From the NCBI GenBank assembly GCA_937885735.1, contig CALABN010000141.1:1-5367 (forward strand): DNA of 5,367 bases, read 5' to 3'. The stretch comes from an uncultured Bacteroidota bacterium (GTDB lineage Bacteria; Bacteroidota; Bacteroidia; Bacteroidales; SZUA-534). Positions 1-5,347 of this stretch are shown in pieces (positions within the stretch are counted from its first letter, which is position 1; each line of letters begins with the position of its first letter). The notes beneath the pieces are model-generated. The model was not told the DNA's origin. It did not search any database and saw nothing but the letters and a program-made list of their open reading frames with translations. A program made the position numbers and the translations under genes.

Positions 1-426
1 AAGGGCGTCCTTGTAAGTGGTCTTTACCGACACACTGTCCATAACGGCGTCGAAAGCCACTCCCGACAAGGCCTTTTGCTCGTCGAGCGGAATGCCCAAC
101 TTGTCAAAAGTCTTTTTAAGCTCGGGGTCTATCTCCTTGCTGTCAGGCTTGACATTCTGTTTTGGTGCCGAATAGTATATAATGTCCTGATAGTCAATTT
201 CTGGTATGTCAAGATGCGCCCACGTGGGCATTTTTTGCGTCAGCCAATGACGATAAGCCTTCAGACGGAACTCAAGCAGCCATTCGGGCTCACCCTTCTT
301 TTCGGATATCAGACGTACAATATCCTCATTGAGGCCTTTGGCAATGGTGTCGTGCTCAATGTCCGAAACAAAACCGTACTTGTACTCGCTGTCGGTTACC
401 TCGCTTAATATGTTGTTGGCATCCAT
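1..426 (-). CDS. sufB: Fe-S cluster assembly protein SufB, N-terminal 142 residues (partial)
   Basis: SufB is the core scaffold of the SUF system. With SufC and SufD it forms the cytoplasmic SufBC2D complex on which iron-sulfur clusters are built before transfer to apo-proteins. Translating the minus strand from the ATG at 424-426 gives an uninterrupted frame to the left edge. Family signatures include YGFVSDIEHDTIAKGL (about residues 17-32), a KKGEPEWLLEFRLKAYRHW stretch (43-61), PTWAHLDIP and DIIYYSAPK. Bacterial SufB is about 470-480 residues, so roughly 70 percent of the gene, with the cluster-binding beta-helix core, lies beyond the window. The start lies only 21 bp after the toxin stop codon and has no Shine-Dalgarno site, only an A/T-rich leader, as is usual in Bacteroidetes. 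No promoter was found in that gap, so expression must come from the toxin-antitoxin promoter or from inside the toxin gene. The rest of the suf operon (sufC, sufD, sufS) is expected to the left but is not visible. Confidence 0.93.
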   Translation of the reverse strand, partial: MDANNILSEVTDSEYKYGFVSDIEHDTIAKGLNEDIVRLISEKKGEPEWLLEFRLKAYRHWLTQKMPTWAHLDIPEIDYQDIIYYSAPKQNVKPDSKEIDPELKKTFDKLGIPLDEQKALSGVAFDAVMDSVSVKTTYKDAL

Positions 427-447
427 TTTTTTAAAGTTGAGACATTC

Positions 448-768
448 TTATTTTCTCTTTCCTACAATATTATAAACCTCATTGTCAGACCTTACGGAAA
501 TAATCAAAATGTACATTTCGTGAGTTTGCTGATCCTCTATCAATTTGTAAACCACACGTATTCCAATGTCACGGAACTTGATTTTCAGCAAGCCTGAAAG
601 ATTGTTTCCTCCTTTGTTCCCTAACGGTTTTCCATAACCACCCTCGCTTTGTGGTTTCGGGTTTGCCGAAACTTTAAGAATGCCTTTCAGGACAATCTTT
701 TTTACTGAACCGTCAAGTCGGCTCAATTCTTCGTAAGCTAAAGGGTGATATTTAATGGTCCACTCCAT
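448..768 (-). CDS. RelE/ParE-family toxin (ribosome-dependent mRNA interferase type)
   Basis: This 106-residue protein has the size and layout of a type II RelE-superfamily toxin. It starts with two helices (to about residue 33), then has a beta-sheet core. Aligned by eye with E. coli RelE, the KIKLRSSGYRLVY block matches KIKFRDIGIRVVY (62-74) and the C-terminal RSEVY matches SDNEVY (94-99). All five residues important for RelE mRNA cleavage on the ribosome have counterparts: K62, K64, R71, R93 and Y99 correspond to RelE K52, K54, R61, R81 and Y87. This points to an mRNA interferase rather than a ParE gyrase poison, although specificity is inferred. The start ATG overlaps the antitoxin stop by one base (TAATG), so the two are translationally coupled, antitoxin first. 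The gene is AT-rich (about 35 percent GC in a sampled 60 bp) compared with about 45-52 percent in neighbouring genes, which suggests acquisition. sufB follows after 21 bp. Confidence 0.9.
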   Translation of the reverse strand: MEWTIKYHPLAYEELSRLDGSVKKIVLKGILKVSANPKPQSEGGYGKPLGNKGGNNLSGLLKIKFRDIGIRVVYKLIEDQQTHEMYILIISVRSDNEVYNIVGKRK

Positions 769-1088
769 TACTCAATATCCACTTCTACATCATTTAAATC
801 CGCATCAGTAAGACCTTCTCTTTTCATAACCTCATCGTGCGTGAGACTGTCTGCCTTTCCCGAAAGACGGCTATGAGCCTCCGCCAAAAGAATGGCGTTT
901 TCGTATTCCTCCATCAGTTTTTGATAATCCTTTGGGCTCATCAACACGCACTCGGGCACGTTGTTTTTCACCACTATCCTGACACCCGACTTCTTTACGT
1001 CGGAAAATATCTGATTCGCCTTGCCCTTGTTGAAACAACTTATCGGAACAATGGAATCAAGAACATTGATTGAGTTTAGTGTATTCAT
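768..1088 (-). CDS. Phd/YefM-family antitoxin
   Basis: This 106-residue protein is a Phd/YefM-type antitoxin. In this family the N-terminal domain dimerises and binds operator DNA, and the disordered C-terminal tail wraps and neutralises the toxin. The family signature is seen in IVPISCFNKGKANQIF (about residues 13-28) followed by VKKSGVRIVVKNN and CVLMSPKDYQKLMEE, the usual strand-turn-strand of the Phd fold. The acidic tail ending in NDVEVDIE fits a toxin-binding segment. The frame can be extended to a TTG at 1095-1097, but the ATG at 1086-1088 is preferred because the family starts just ahead of the conserved block and ATG is the commoner initiator. It overlaps the toxin start by one base. 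A perfect palindrome at 1109-1138 lies 20 bp upstream of the start and overlaps the promoter, as expected for autorepression by the antitoxin or the complex. Confidence 0.9.
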   Translation of the reverse strand: MNTLNSINVLDSIVPISCFNKGKANQIFSDVKKSGVRIVVKNNVPECVLMSPKDYQKLMEEYENAILLAEAHSRLSGKADSLTHDEVMKREGLTDADLNDVEVDIE

Positions 1089-1108
1089 AGCCTTCAACTG
1101 ACATTGTA

Positions 1109-1138
1109 ATATTTGTCGATAAATTTATCGACAAATAT
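1109..1138. promoter_or_regulatory. Perfect 30-bp palindrome, probable toxin-antitoxin operator
   Basis: The sequence equals its own reverse complement over 30 bases with no mismatch. Each half carries the core TTTGTCGATAAA, and the centre is AAATTT. It lies 20 bp upstream of the antitoxin ATG and its promoter-proximal arm overlaps the TATATTTG promoter element. Antitoxins of the Phd/YefM family repress their own operons by binding inverted repeats at the promoter, so an autoregulatory operator is the natural reading. With no spacer, it could also form a cruciform or an RNA hairpin in the 5' leader, but it lacks a terminator-like U tract in the transcribed direction. Confidence 0.8.
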
Positions 1139-1164
1139 ATATGTTTTTTTGATGTAATTGTCAA
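1132..1164 (-). promoter_or_regulatory. Bacteroidetes-type promoter for the toxin-antitoxin operon
   Basis: On the minus strand TATATTTG (1132-1139) matches the Bacteroidetes -7 consensus TAnnTTTG exactly. A TTG of the -33 type lies 22 bases upstream (1162-1164) within a TTGACA (1159-1164), so the same segment also resembles a sigma70 -35 box. Initiation would fall at about 1125, inside the palindrome, leaving a short leader before the antitoxin ATG at 1088. The overlap between the -7 element and the palindrome would make repressor binding and transcription mutually exclusive. The spacing is slightly longer than the usual Bacteroides range. Confidence 0.55.
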
Positions 1165-1237
1165 TCGACTTTAACACCATTTATGTAATCAAACACTGAA
1201 AATGCACGACTATTATCAAAAATAGCTTTCGAATACA

Positions 1238-2230
1238 TTATTCAACAAACTTGACAGTCTGCATAATTGCCTCAACCTGACGCATATAGTTGCGCTTGTC
1301 CTTCTTGCCTGCATAAACGTAGCCATCGACAGTTACAATGCGTCCGCGACTCTCATCGTACTGCGTAAGGCTGACAAATGGGCCACCCATAAAGTCGCCA
1401 CGTGTCTCCCACAAGCCACGCAGCTCGGCGGTGTATTTGCCGCGAAGGTTGTACGCACCGAATGTAGTCACATCATCGTACATCACTGTTGTCATATAAG
1501 AGCCTTCGCGTGGGCCTCCCACATAGTTCCTGCACATTTGGTTGCGCGTTTCAATCAAACGGTCGCGGGTAAACGCAAGAGTGTCGGTGTAGTCGTAGTA
1601 ATATACAAAGATGCCCTGGCTGATTTCAGGCGTCTCGTGCGATATCCAGACAAAATTGTTGGTGTCCATATCGAAGGTGTAGCCCTTTGGAATGGTCAGG
1701 TTAATTCCGCACGACTTTTCAAGTTTTGCCTGCACCTCACGGTCAGGGAATTTAGAGTAGTTCAGCACAATGCGGTCCTGTTCGGCCTTAAGGATTATGC
1801 CAACCAGCTTTTCACGGTTGTCTGACACCAATTGGTCAAACACCTTGGCACTTGGCGCGGTAATCTTGACAACAGTCTGTGGCCTGGCCCAAATGTCGTG
1901 AGCCACTTTTATGCTTGGCGCGCTGTCTGCAACAATCTTGCACTCGACAATGTTGCGGTGGCGTTGGAATATTTCAGAGAAGGCGCTATTAGGGATATGC
2001 ACCAAATCAAACATAGGTTCGCTCTGTGGCAAGCCAGGCACATCCTCGCAGAAAATGTTCAGCAAGGTGTCGACAGACGATTTCCAAACCTCATCTTCAA
2101 TCACCAATACAACCTCACCTGCAGCACCTGATATTTCGGGCAACATTTGTTCACGAACCTTTTCCTTGCACGACGTGAGCACTGTGGCAGCGAACATTGT
2201 CGCAAGTAACAGACAATTTGTTGTTTTCAT
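1238..2230 (-). CDS. DUF4837 family lipoprotein
   Basis: This 330-residue protein is recognised as a DUF4837 member, a conserved Bacteroidetes lipoprotein family of unknown function. Its N-terminus is a lipoprotein signal peptide: Met-Lys, a hydrophobic core (LLLATMFAATVL) and a lipobox LTSC with the modified cysteine at about residue 21, so it should be anchored in the cell envelope. Family-like stretches are GAAGEVVLVIEDEVW (about 35-49), DVPGLPQSEPMFDLVHIP (62-79) and FQRHRNIVECK (86-96); the C-terminal half has aromatic-rich stretches such as IFVYYYDYTDT and ends in a helix-like QVEAIMQTVKFVE. The frame stays open upstream to an ATG at 2318-2320, but that would put 30 polar residues before the signal peptide. 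The ATG at 2228-2230 is therefore chosen, with the one at 2234-2236 (adding Met-Leu) a close alternative. It is separated by 115 bp from the HEPN gene upstream and by about 150 bp from the antitoxin downstream. No convincing terminator follows it. Confidence 0.85.
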   Translation of the reverse strand: MKTTNCLLLATMFAATVLTSCKEKVREQMLPEISGAAGEVVLVIEDEVWKSSVDTLLNIFCEDVPGLPQSEPMFDLVHIPNSAFSEIFQRHRNIVECKIVADSAPSIKVAHDIWARPQTVVKITAPSAKVFDQLVSDNREKLVGIILKAEQDRIVLNYSKFPDREVQAKLEKSCGINLTIPKGYTFDMDTNNFVWISHETPEISQGIFVYYYDYTDTLAFTRDRLIETRNQMCRNYVGGPREGSYMTTVMYDDVTTFGAYNLRGKYTAELRGLWETRGDFMGGPFVSLTQYDESRGRIVTVDGYVYAGKKDKRNYMRQVEAIMQTVKFVE

Positions 2231-2345
2231 AAGCATATAGTTTTTGAAATAGTAATCATTCTCCCCTTTTGTCATTTTATATCTAAAAATCCACGCCGAA
2301 AAGACATTTTCTTCATTCATTTATTCAGCCACACATAGTTTTATT

Positions 2346-2753
2346 TTACTTCAACAATTTTCTGGCATATTCAATCACTTGCCCCACCAATTTCTCAGTT
2401 GGCTCAACATAGGGCAACACGTCATCTTTGGTCAATCCGTAGGTGTCGTCATAATCGCCTGTTTGCCGCATTGTGAACAATGCGTGATATAATCGGCCTA
2501 TTTCAGCAGGGAAAATGCATGTTTTAATAAACCGCATACCGAAAAGATGTATTACTCCACTATGAGTTTGCGCCACATCGCCGTTGGCTATAAGCAACGC
2601 CGAAACCGCATTGTAGGCGGCATAGTAAAGACGGTTTGCAATTGTTTCCCAATATTCCAACTCCATAATACCTTTAGCCTGCTCAAGGGCACGAATGGCT
2701 TTGTCAATACGAAACTCAACAACTGCGCGACGCTCTTCATCTGACATACTCAT
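2346..2753 (-). CDS. HEPN domain protein (partner of MNT nucleotidyltransferase)
   Basis: This 135-residue, all-helical protein belongs to the HEPN family related to Pfam PF05168. Signatures are ETIANRLYYAAYNAVSALL (about residues 36-54), THSGVIHLFGMRFIKT (63-78) and the RQTGDYDDTYGLT segment (96-108). HEPN proteins paired with MNT enzymes are toxin or RNase-like components controlled by the nucleotidyltransferase. The classical RNase motif R-x4-6-H is not visible here: R96 is followed by D100 and Y101 with no histidine, as in other PF05168-type members, so nuclease activity is uncertain. The frame extends upstream to 2813, but the ATG at 2751-2753 is the likely start. It overlaps the MNT stop codon as ATGA, has a purine-rich AGGGGG seven bases upstream, and the extension would create a 64-bp overlap with no homologous residues. 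It is probably translationally coupled to the MNT gene. Confidence 0.87.
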   Translation of the reverse strand: MSMSDEERRAVVEFRIDKAIRALEQAKGIMELEYWETIANRLYYAAYNAVSALLIANGDVAQTHSGVIHLFGMRFIKTCIFPAEIGRLYHALFTMRQTGDYDDTYGLTKDDVLPYVEPTEKLVGQVIEYARKLLK

Positions 2754-3082
2754 AGGGCAACCCCCTCTCTCATCACGTTCTTGTAAAATGGTGTAAACCT
2801 TTTTGATTCCCAATCTTTTATAGTATACATAATGGGGTTTATCATCTCATCTATCTGCCATCCAAATTCTCGAATGGGGTATGAAATATTGCCCATATCG
2901 TCTGGTGTAATTCGGTCCTTGTCAAGCAAGACAAGTACGTCCCAATCGCTATTGCTACGGGCATCGCCACGTGCTCGAGACCCGAATAAAATGACGCGCG
3001 GCTTATATGGGGCAGCCTTATGCAGCACTTTTTCAATGCCACTGGCAATAATACTTCTGTGTGCGATTTCTGGCTGAACCAT
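2750..3082 (-). CDS. MNT-family (minimal) nucleotidyltransferase, DNA polymerase beta superfamily
   Basis: This 110-residue protein has the hallmark of minimal nucleotidyltransferases: the GS-x10-DxD motif as G34-S35 and D46-x-D48 within ILFGSRARGDARSNSDWDVL, followed by a candidate third metal-binding acid, D78, in WQIDEMI. The ARG after GS and the SDxDVLV ending are typical of the MNT partner of HEPN proteins. In the characterised MntA-HepT systems the MNT enzyme modifies the HEPN toxin with AMP and so neutralises it; such activity here is inferred from the pairing. The active-site motif is complete, so the enzyme is likely functional. It is the first gene of a two-gene module coupled to the HEPN gene by an ATGA overlap. 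It starts 85 bp downstream of lepA on the same strand. No clear promoter or Shine-Dalgarno site was found next to its ATG at 3080-3082. Confidence 0.9.
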   Translation of the reverse strand: MVQPEIAHRSIIASGIEKVLHKAAPYKPRVILFGSRARGDARSNSDWDVLVLLDKDRITPDDMGNISYPIREFGWQIDEMINPIMYTIKDWESKRFTPFYKNVMREGVAL

Positions 3083-3167
3083 ATTGTATTTATTAAACCG
3101 ACTTAAAGTTACTAAAAATCTTAATTGTTCTCCTTTATATGCTTTTCAAGCCTTTTGCCTTTCGGTG

Positions 3168-4973
3168 TCAATCGTCCAACTTCAATACAGCCAGGAACGC
3201 CTTTTGCGGAACCTCAACCGTACCAATCTGGCGCATACGCTTCTTTCCTTCCTTTTGTTTCTCAAGCAGTTTACGCTTACGCGAAACGTCGCCACCATAA
3301 CACTTGGCAGTCACATCCTTGCGGACGGCCTTCACAGTCTCGCGGGCAATGATCTTGGAACCGATGGCAGCCTGGATGGCGATTTCAAACTGCTGACGCG
3401 GAATCAACTCCTTGAGTTTTTCACAAATACGACGGCCGAAAGCGTAGGCGTTGTCCGCATGAATCAAGGCAGACAAGGCATCCACGGAATCGCCATTGAG
3501 CAGAATGTCCAACTTGACCAATTTAGCCGGCTTGAAATCGGTGATATGATAGTCAAAGGAAGCATATCCTTTGGAGATGCTCTTGAGTTTGTCGTAAAAA
3601 TCGAAAACGATCTCACCTAACGGCATATCGAAGGTGAGTTCTACACGGTTGGCGGCCACGTACTGTTGATTGACGAGGATGCCGCGCTTGTCGATGCAGA
3701 GCTTCATAATGGAACCGATGTAGTCGTCCTTGGTAATGATTTGTGCGCGGATATAGGGTTCTTCCACGTGGTCGATTTCCGTAGGCTCAGGCATTCCCGA
3801 AGGGTTATAAACGTCAATCCACTGCTTTTTAGTAGTCTGGACCTTATAAGAGACGTTCGGCACCGTGGCAATGACATCCTGGTCGAACTCACGGTCGAGG
3901 CGTTCCTCTACGATTTCCATATGCAGCAGTCCGAGGAAGCCGCAGCGGAAACCGAAACCGAGTGCGACCGAACTTTCGGGCTCGAAGGACAGGGAAGCGT
4001 CGTTCAGCTGAAGTTTTTCGAGCGCATCTCTGAGGTCGGGGAACTTGCTTCCGTCCTCGGTGTAGATACCGCAGTAGACCATGGGACGCGCGGGGCGGTA
4101 ACCGGGAAGAGCCTCCGCACAGGGATTTGCCGCGGTGGTAACGGTGTCGCCGACCTGCGTGTCGGCAACGTTTTTAATGGATGCCGTGAAGTAGCCGACG
4201 TCGCCCGCGCAAAGCTCGTCGCAGGGCTCAAGACCGATGGGTCTCATGTGCCCGACCTCGAGCACGCTGTACTTTGCGCCCGTGGATTTTAAAAGCACCT
4301 CGGTGCCTTTTTTAATCTTACCGTCGAAAAGACGCATGAATACGATAACGCCGCGGTAGCTGTCGTACTGGCTGTCGAAAACAAGAGCCTTTAAAGGGGC
4401 ATCCGCGTCACCTGCCGGTGCAGGTACGTTGTTTACAATGTCCTCCAGAACGGACTCAATGTTTATGCCGTTCTTGGCGCTTATCTCGGGAGCGTCCATG
4501 GCCAGCAGACCGATGATATCCTCAATCTCCTGCTTAACGCGCTGTGGGTCAGCGGCAGGCAGGTCAATCTTGTTGATGACAGGGAGGATTTCGAGGTTTG
4601 CGTCAAGGGCGAGATAGGTGTTGGCAAGAGTCTGCGCCTCAACGCCCTGCGATGCGTCCACAACAAGCACAGCGCCCTCGCATGCGGCAAGGGAGCGCGA
4701 TACCTCGTAGTTGAAGTCAACGTGTCCCGGGGTGTCGATGAGGTTGAGAACGTAGGTCTCACCGTCGGCAGCCTTGTAGCTGAGACCGACGGCACGCGCC
4801 TTTATGGTGATGCCGCGCTCACGCTCAAGCTCCATATTGTCGAGGATCTGATCCTCCATGATGCGCTGTTCGACGGCACCGCAGCTTTCGATAAGCCTGT
4901 CGGACAGCGTGGATTTGCCGTGGTCGATATGTGCAATGATGGAAAAATTCCTGATATGCTCCTTGTCGATCAT
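3168..4973 (-). CDS. lepA: Elongation factor 4 (LepA), back-translocating GTPase; apparent two-lineage hybrid
   Basis: LepA/EF-4 is a ribosome-associated GTPase related to EF-G. The 601-residue length is normal and the frame is unbroken. Visible in order are the P-loop AHIDHGKS (14-21), switch I RERGITIK (51-58), DTPGH (80-84), NKID (134-137) and SAK (165-167), then domain II, the EF-G-like domains, and the LepA-specific C-terminal domain with KCYGGD and the basic [17 protein letters not shown] segment (564-580). The start ATG has a perfect GGAGG seven bases upstream (4981-4985) and overlaps the upstream regulator's stop as ATGA. The gene is odd in lineage. Residues 1 to about 320 read like clostridial LepA (for example [46 protein letters not shown]). 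From about 360 on they read like Bacteroidetes LepA ([51 protein letters not shown]). GC content also falls from about 57-58 percent to about 50 percent. The identity as LepA is secure; that one organism encodes it in this form is not. Confidence 0.96.
   Translation of the reverse strand: MIDKEHIRNFSIIAHIDHGKSTLSDRLIESCGAVEQRIMEDQILDNMELERERGITIKARAVGLSYKAADGETYVLNLIDTPGHVDFNYEVSRSLAACEGAVLVVDASQGVEAQTLANTYLALDANLEILPVINKIDLPAADPQRVKQEIEDIIGLLAMDAPEISAKNGINIESVLEDIVNNVPAPAGDADAPLKALVFDSQYDSYRGVIVFMRLFDGKIKKGTEVLLKSTGAKYSVLEVGHMRPIGLEPCDELCAGDVGYFTASIKNVADTQVGDTVTTAANPCAEALPGYRPARPMVYCGIYTEDGSKFPDLRDALEKLQLNDASLSFEPESSVALGFGFRCGFLGLLHMEIVEERLDREFDQDVIATVPNVSYKVQTTKKQWIDVYNPSGMPEPTEIDHVEEPYIRAQIITKDDYIGSIMKLCIDKRGILVNQQYVAANRVELTFDMPLGEIVFDFYDKLKSISKGYASFDYHITDFKPAKLVKLDILLNGDSVDALSALIHADNAYAFGRRICEKLKELIPRQQFEIAIQAAIGSKIIARETVKAVRKDVTAKCYGGDVSRKRKLLEKQKEGKKRMRQIGTVEVPQKAFLAVLKLDD
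3896..4016. other. Lineage switch point within lepA (likely assembly or recombination junction)
   Basis: The segment encodes about residues 320-360 of LepA (KLQLNDASL through [16 protein letters not shown] to EERLD), one of the most conserved parts of the protein. On its right (upstream in the gene) the protein and DNA look clostridial, with Shine-Dalgarno and sigma70-type signals. On its left they look Bacteroidetes-like, followed by Bacteroidetes genes. A conserved stretch shared by two genomes is where both assembly graph collapse and homologous recombination would join them. The exact breakpoint cannot be placed by eye because both lineages share most residues here. Confidence 0.65.
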
Positions 4974-5284
4974 CCCAATTCCTCCAAAGCGGCCTCAGCC
5001 TTGTTGGCAAGAGCGCGAAGCTCGCTGATAAAGACTTTAGCAACGTCGGCGCCGCGGTCACTCCCGTCAGGCGCGGCAGAGCGCCCGAGAAGGTAATCCG
5101 CCGTTACATTATAATAGTCGCAGACGCGGCACACAAAGTCGAGTCCCGGCTCTCTGGCGCCGTTTTCGTAGTGGCTTAAAAGTGCCTGACTTATTTTGAG
5201 GTCTGCCGCCGTTTTGCGCTGGCTCAGACCGCTCAGGCGCCGAAGCTCGGACAGCTTCTGCGCAAAGATAGTATGATTATCCAT
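4970..5284 (-). CDS. XRE/Cro-family helix-turn-helix transcriptional regulator
   Basis: This 104-residue protein has one N-terminal XRE-type DNA-binding domain (about residues 6-67). The helix-turn-helix is [23 protein letters not shown], continuing into [26 protein letters not shown], a phrasing common in Firmicutes regulators. The C-terminal 36 residues form a short Ala/Glu-rich helix ([21 protein letters not shown]), probably for dimerisation; no ligand-binding domain is present. It is the first gene of a two-gene unit with lepA, its TGA overlapping the lepA ATG as ATGA. The ATG at 5282-5284 has a GGAG seven bases upstream and a strong promoter behind it. A short inverted repeat over the -10 box could be its own operator. 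Its targets are unknown. Base composition and signals match the N-terminal half of lepA, not the left part of the window. Confidence 0.9.
   Translation of the reverse strand: MDNHTIFAQKLSELRRLSGLSQRKTAADLKISQALLSHYENGAREPGLDFVCRVCDYYNVTADYLLGRSAAPDGSDRGADVAKVFISELRALANKAEAALEELG
4981..4985 (-). promoter_or_regulatory. lepA ribosome binding site GGAGG
   Basis: A perfect GGAGG lies seven bases before the lepA ATG, inside the last codons of the XRE gene. It confirms the lepA start and supports reinitiation or coupled translation. It also contrasts with sufB on the left, which lacks such a site. Confidence 0.85.
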
Positions 5285-5314
5285 TTTAGTTCTCCGAAAC
5301 AGTGATTACAGTTT

Positions 5315-5327
5315 GTATATTATATAC
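5315..5327. promoter_or_regulatory. 13-bp inverted repeat over the -10 box, possible operator
   Basis: GTATAT, one central base, then ATATAC forms an odd-centred palindrome that covers the -10 box of the XRE promoter. Autorepression by the XRE protein through this site is plausible. The repeat is short and AT-rich and partly dictated by the -10 sequence itself, so support is modest. Confidence 0.35.
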
Positions 5328-5347
5328 GCCGCAGGCCGCTTTGTAAA
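5319..5347 (-). promoter_or_regulatory. Sigma70/sigmaA promoter of the XRE-lepA unit
   Basis: On the minus strand a -35 box TTTACA (5342-5347, one mismatch to TTGACA) is followed after exactly 17 bases by a consensus -10 box TATAAT (5319-5324). The regulator's ATG lies about 35 bases beyond the -10 box, with a GGAG site between. This is a classical housekeeping promoter unlike the Bacteroidetes TAnnTTTG type found at 1132-1139. Confidence 0.8.

Noticed and set aside
76..408. A 110-codon open frame on the plus strand
   Set aside because: Antisense to sufB, whose minus-strand translation is unmistakable across the whole segment.
1089..1097. TTG start extending the antitoxin by three residues
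   Set aside because: The ATG at 1086-1088 gives the normal family N-terminus and is a commoner start; the three extra codons cannot be excluded.
1141..1237. Possible terminator after the DUF4837 gene (CTATT, 6-base loop, AATAG)
   Set aside because: The stem is only 5 AT-rich pairs and is not followed by a U tract; too weak to call.
2227..2259. A 10-codon leader frame on the minus strand whose TGA overlaps the DUF4837 ATG
   Set aside because: The GGGGAG in front is only one or two bases from its ATG, too close for a good ribosome site, and the peptide has no attenuator-like features; probably chance.
3083..3167. Promoter for the MNT/HEPN pair (TAACTTTA on the minus strand)
   Set aside because: It misses the last base of TAnnTTTG and no TTG of the -33 type lies at suitable spacing.
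3084..3620. A 178-codon open frame on the plus strand
   Set aside because: Antisense to the lepA C-terminal region and the MNT-lepA gap, with no recognisable domain; a shadow of the real gene.
3666..4292. A 208-codon open frame on the plus strand
   Set aside because: It lies fully antisense to lepA, which has complete GTPase motifs; the translation shows no family features and follows from codon bias on the opposite strand.
3168..4973. A frameshift or truncation at the lepA lineage switch
   Set aside because: The frame is continuous, length is normal and all expected motifs are present, so the gene is not a pseudogene by sequence.
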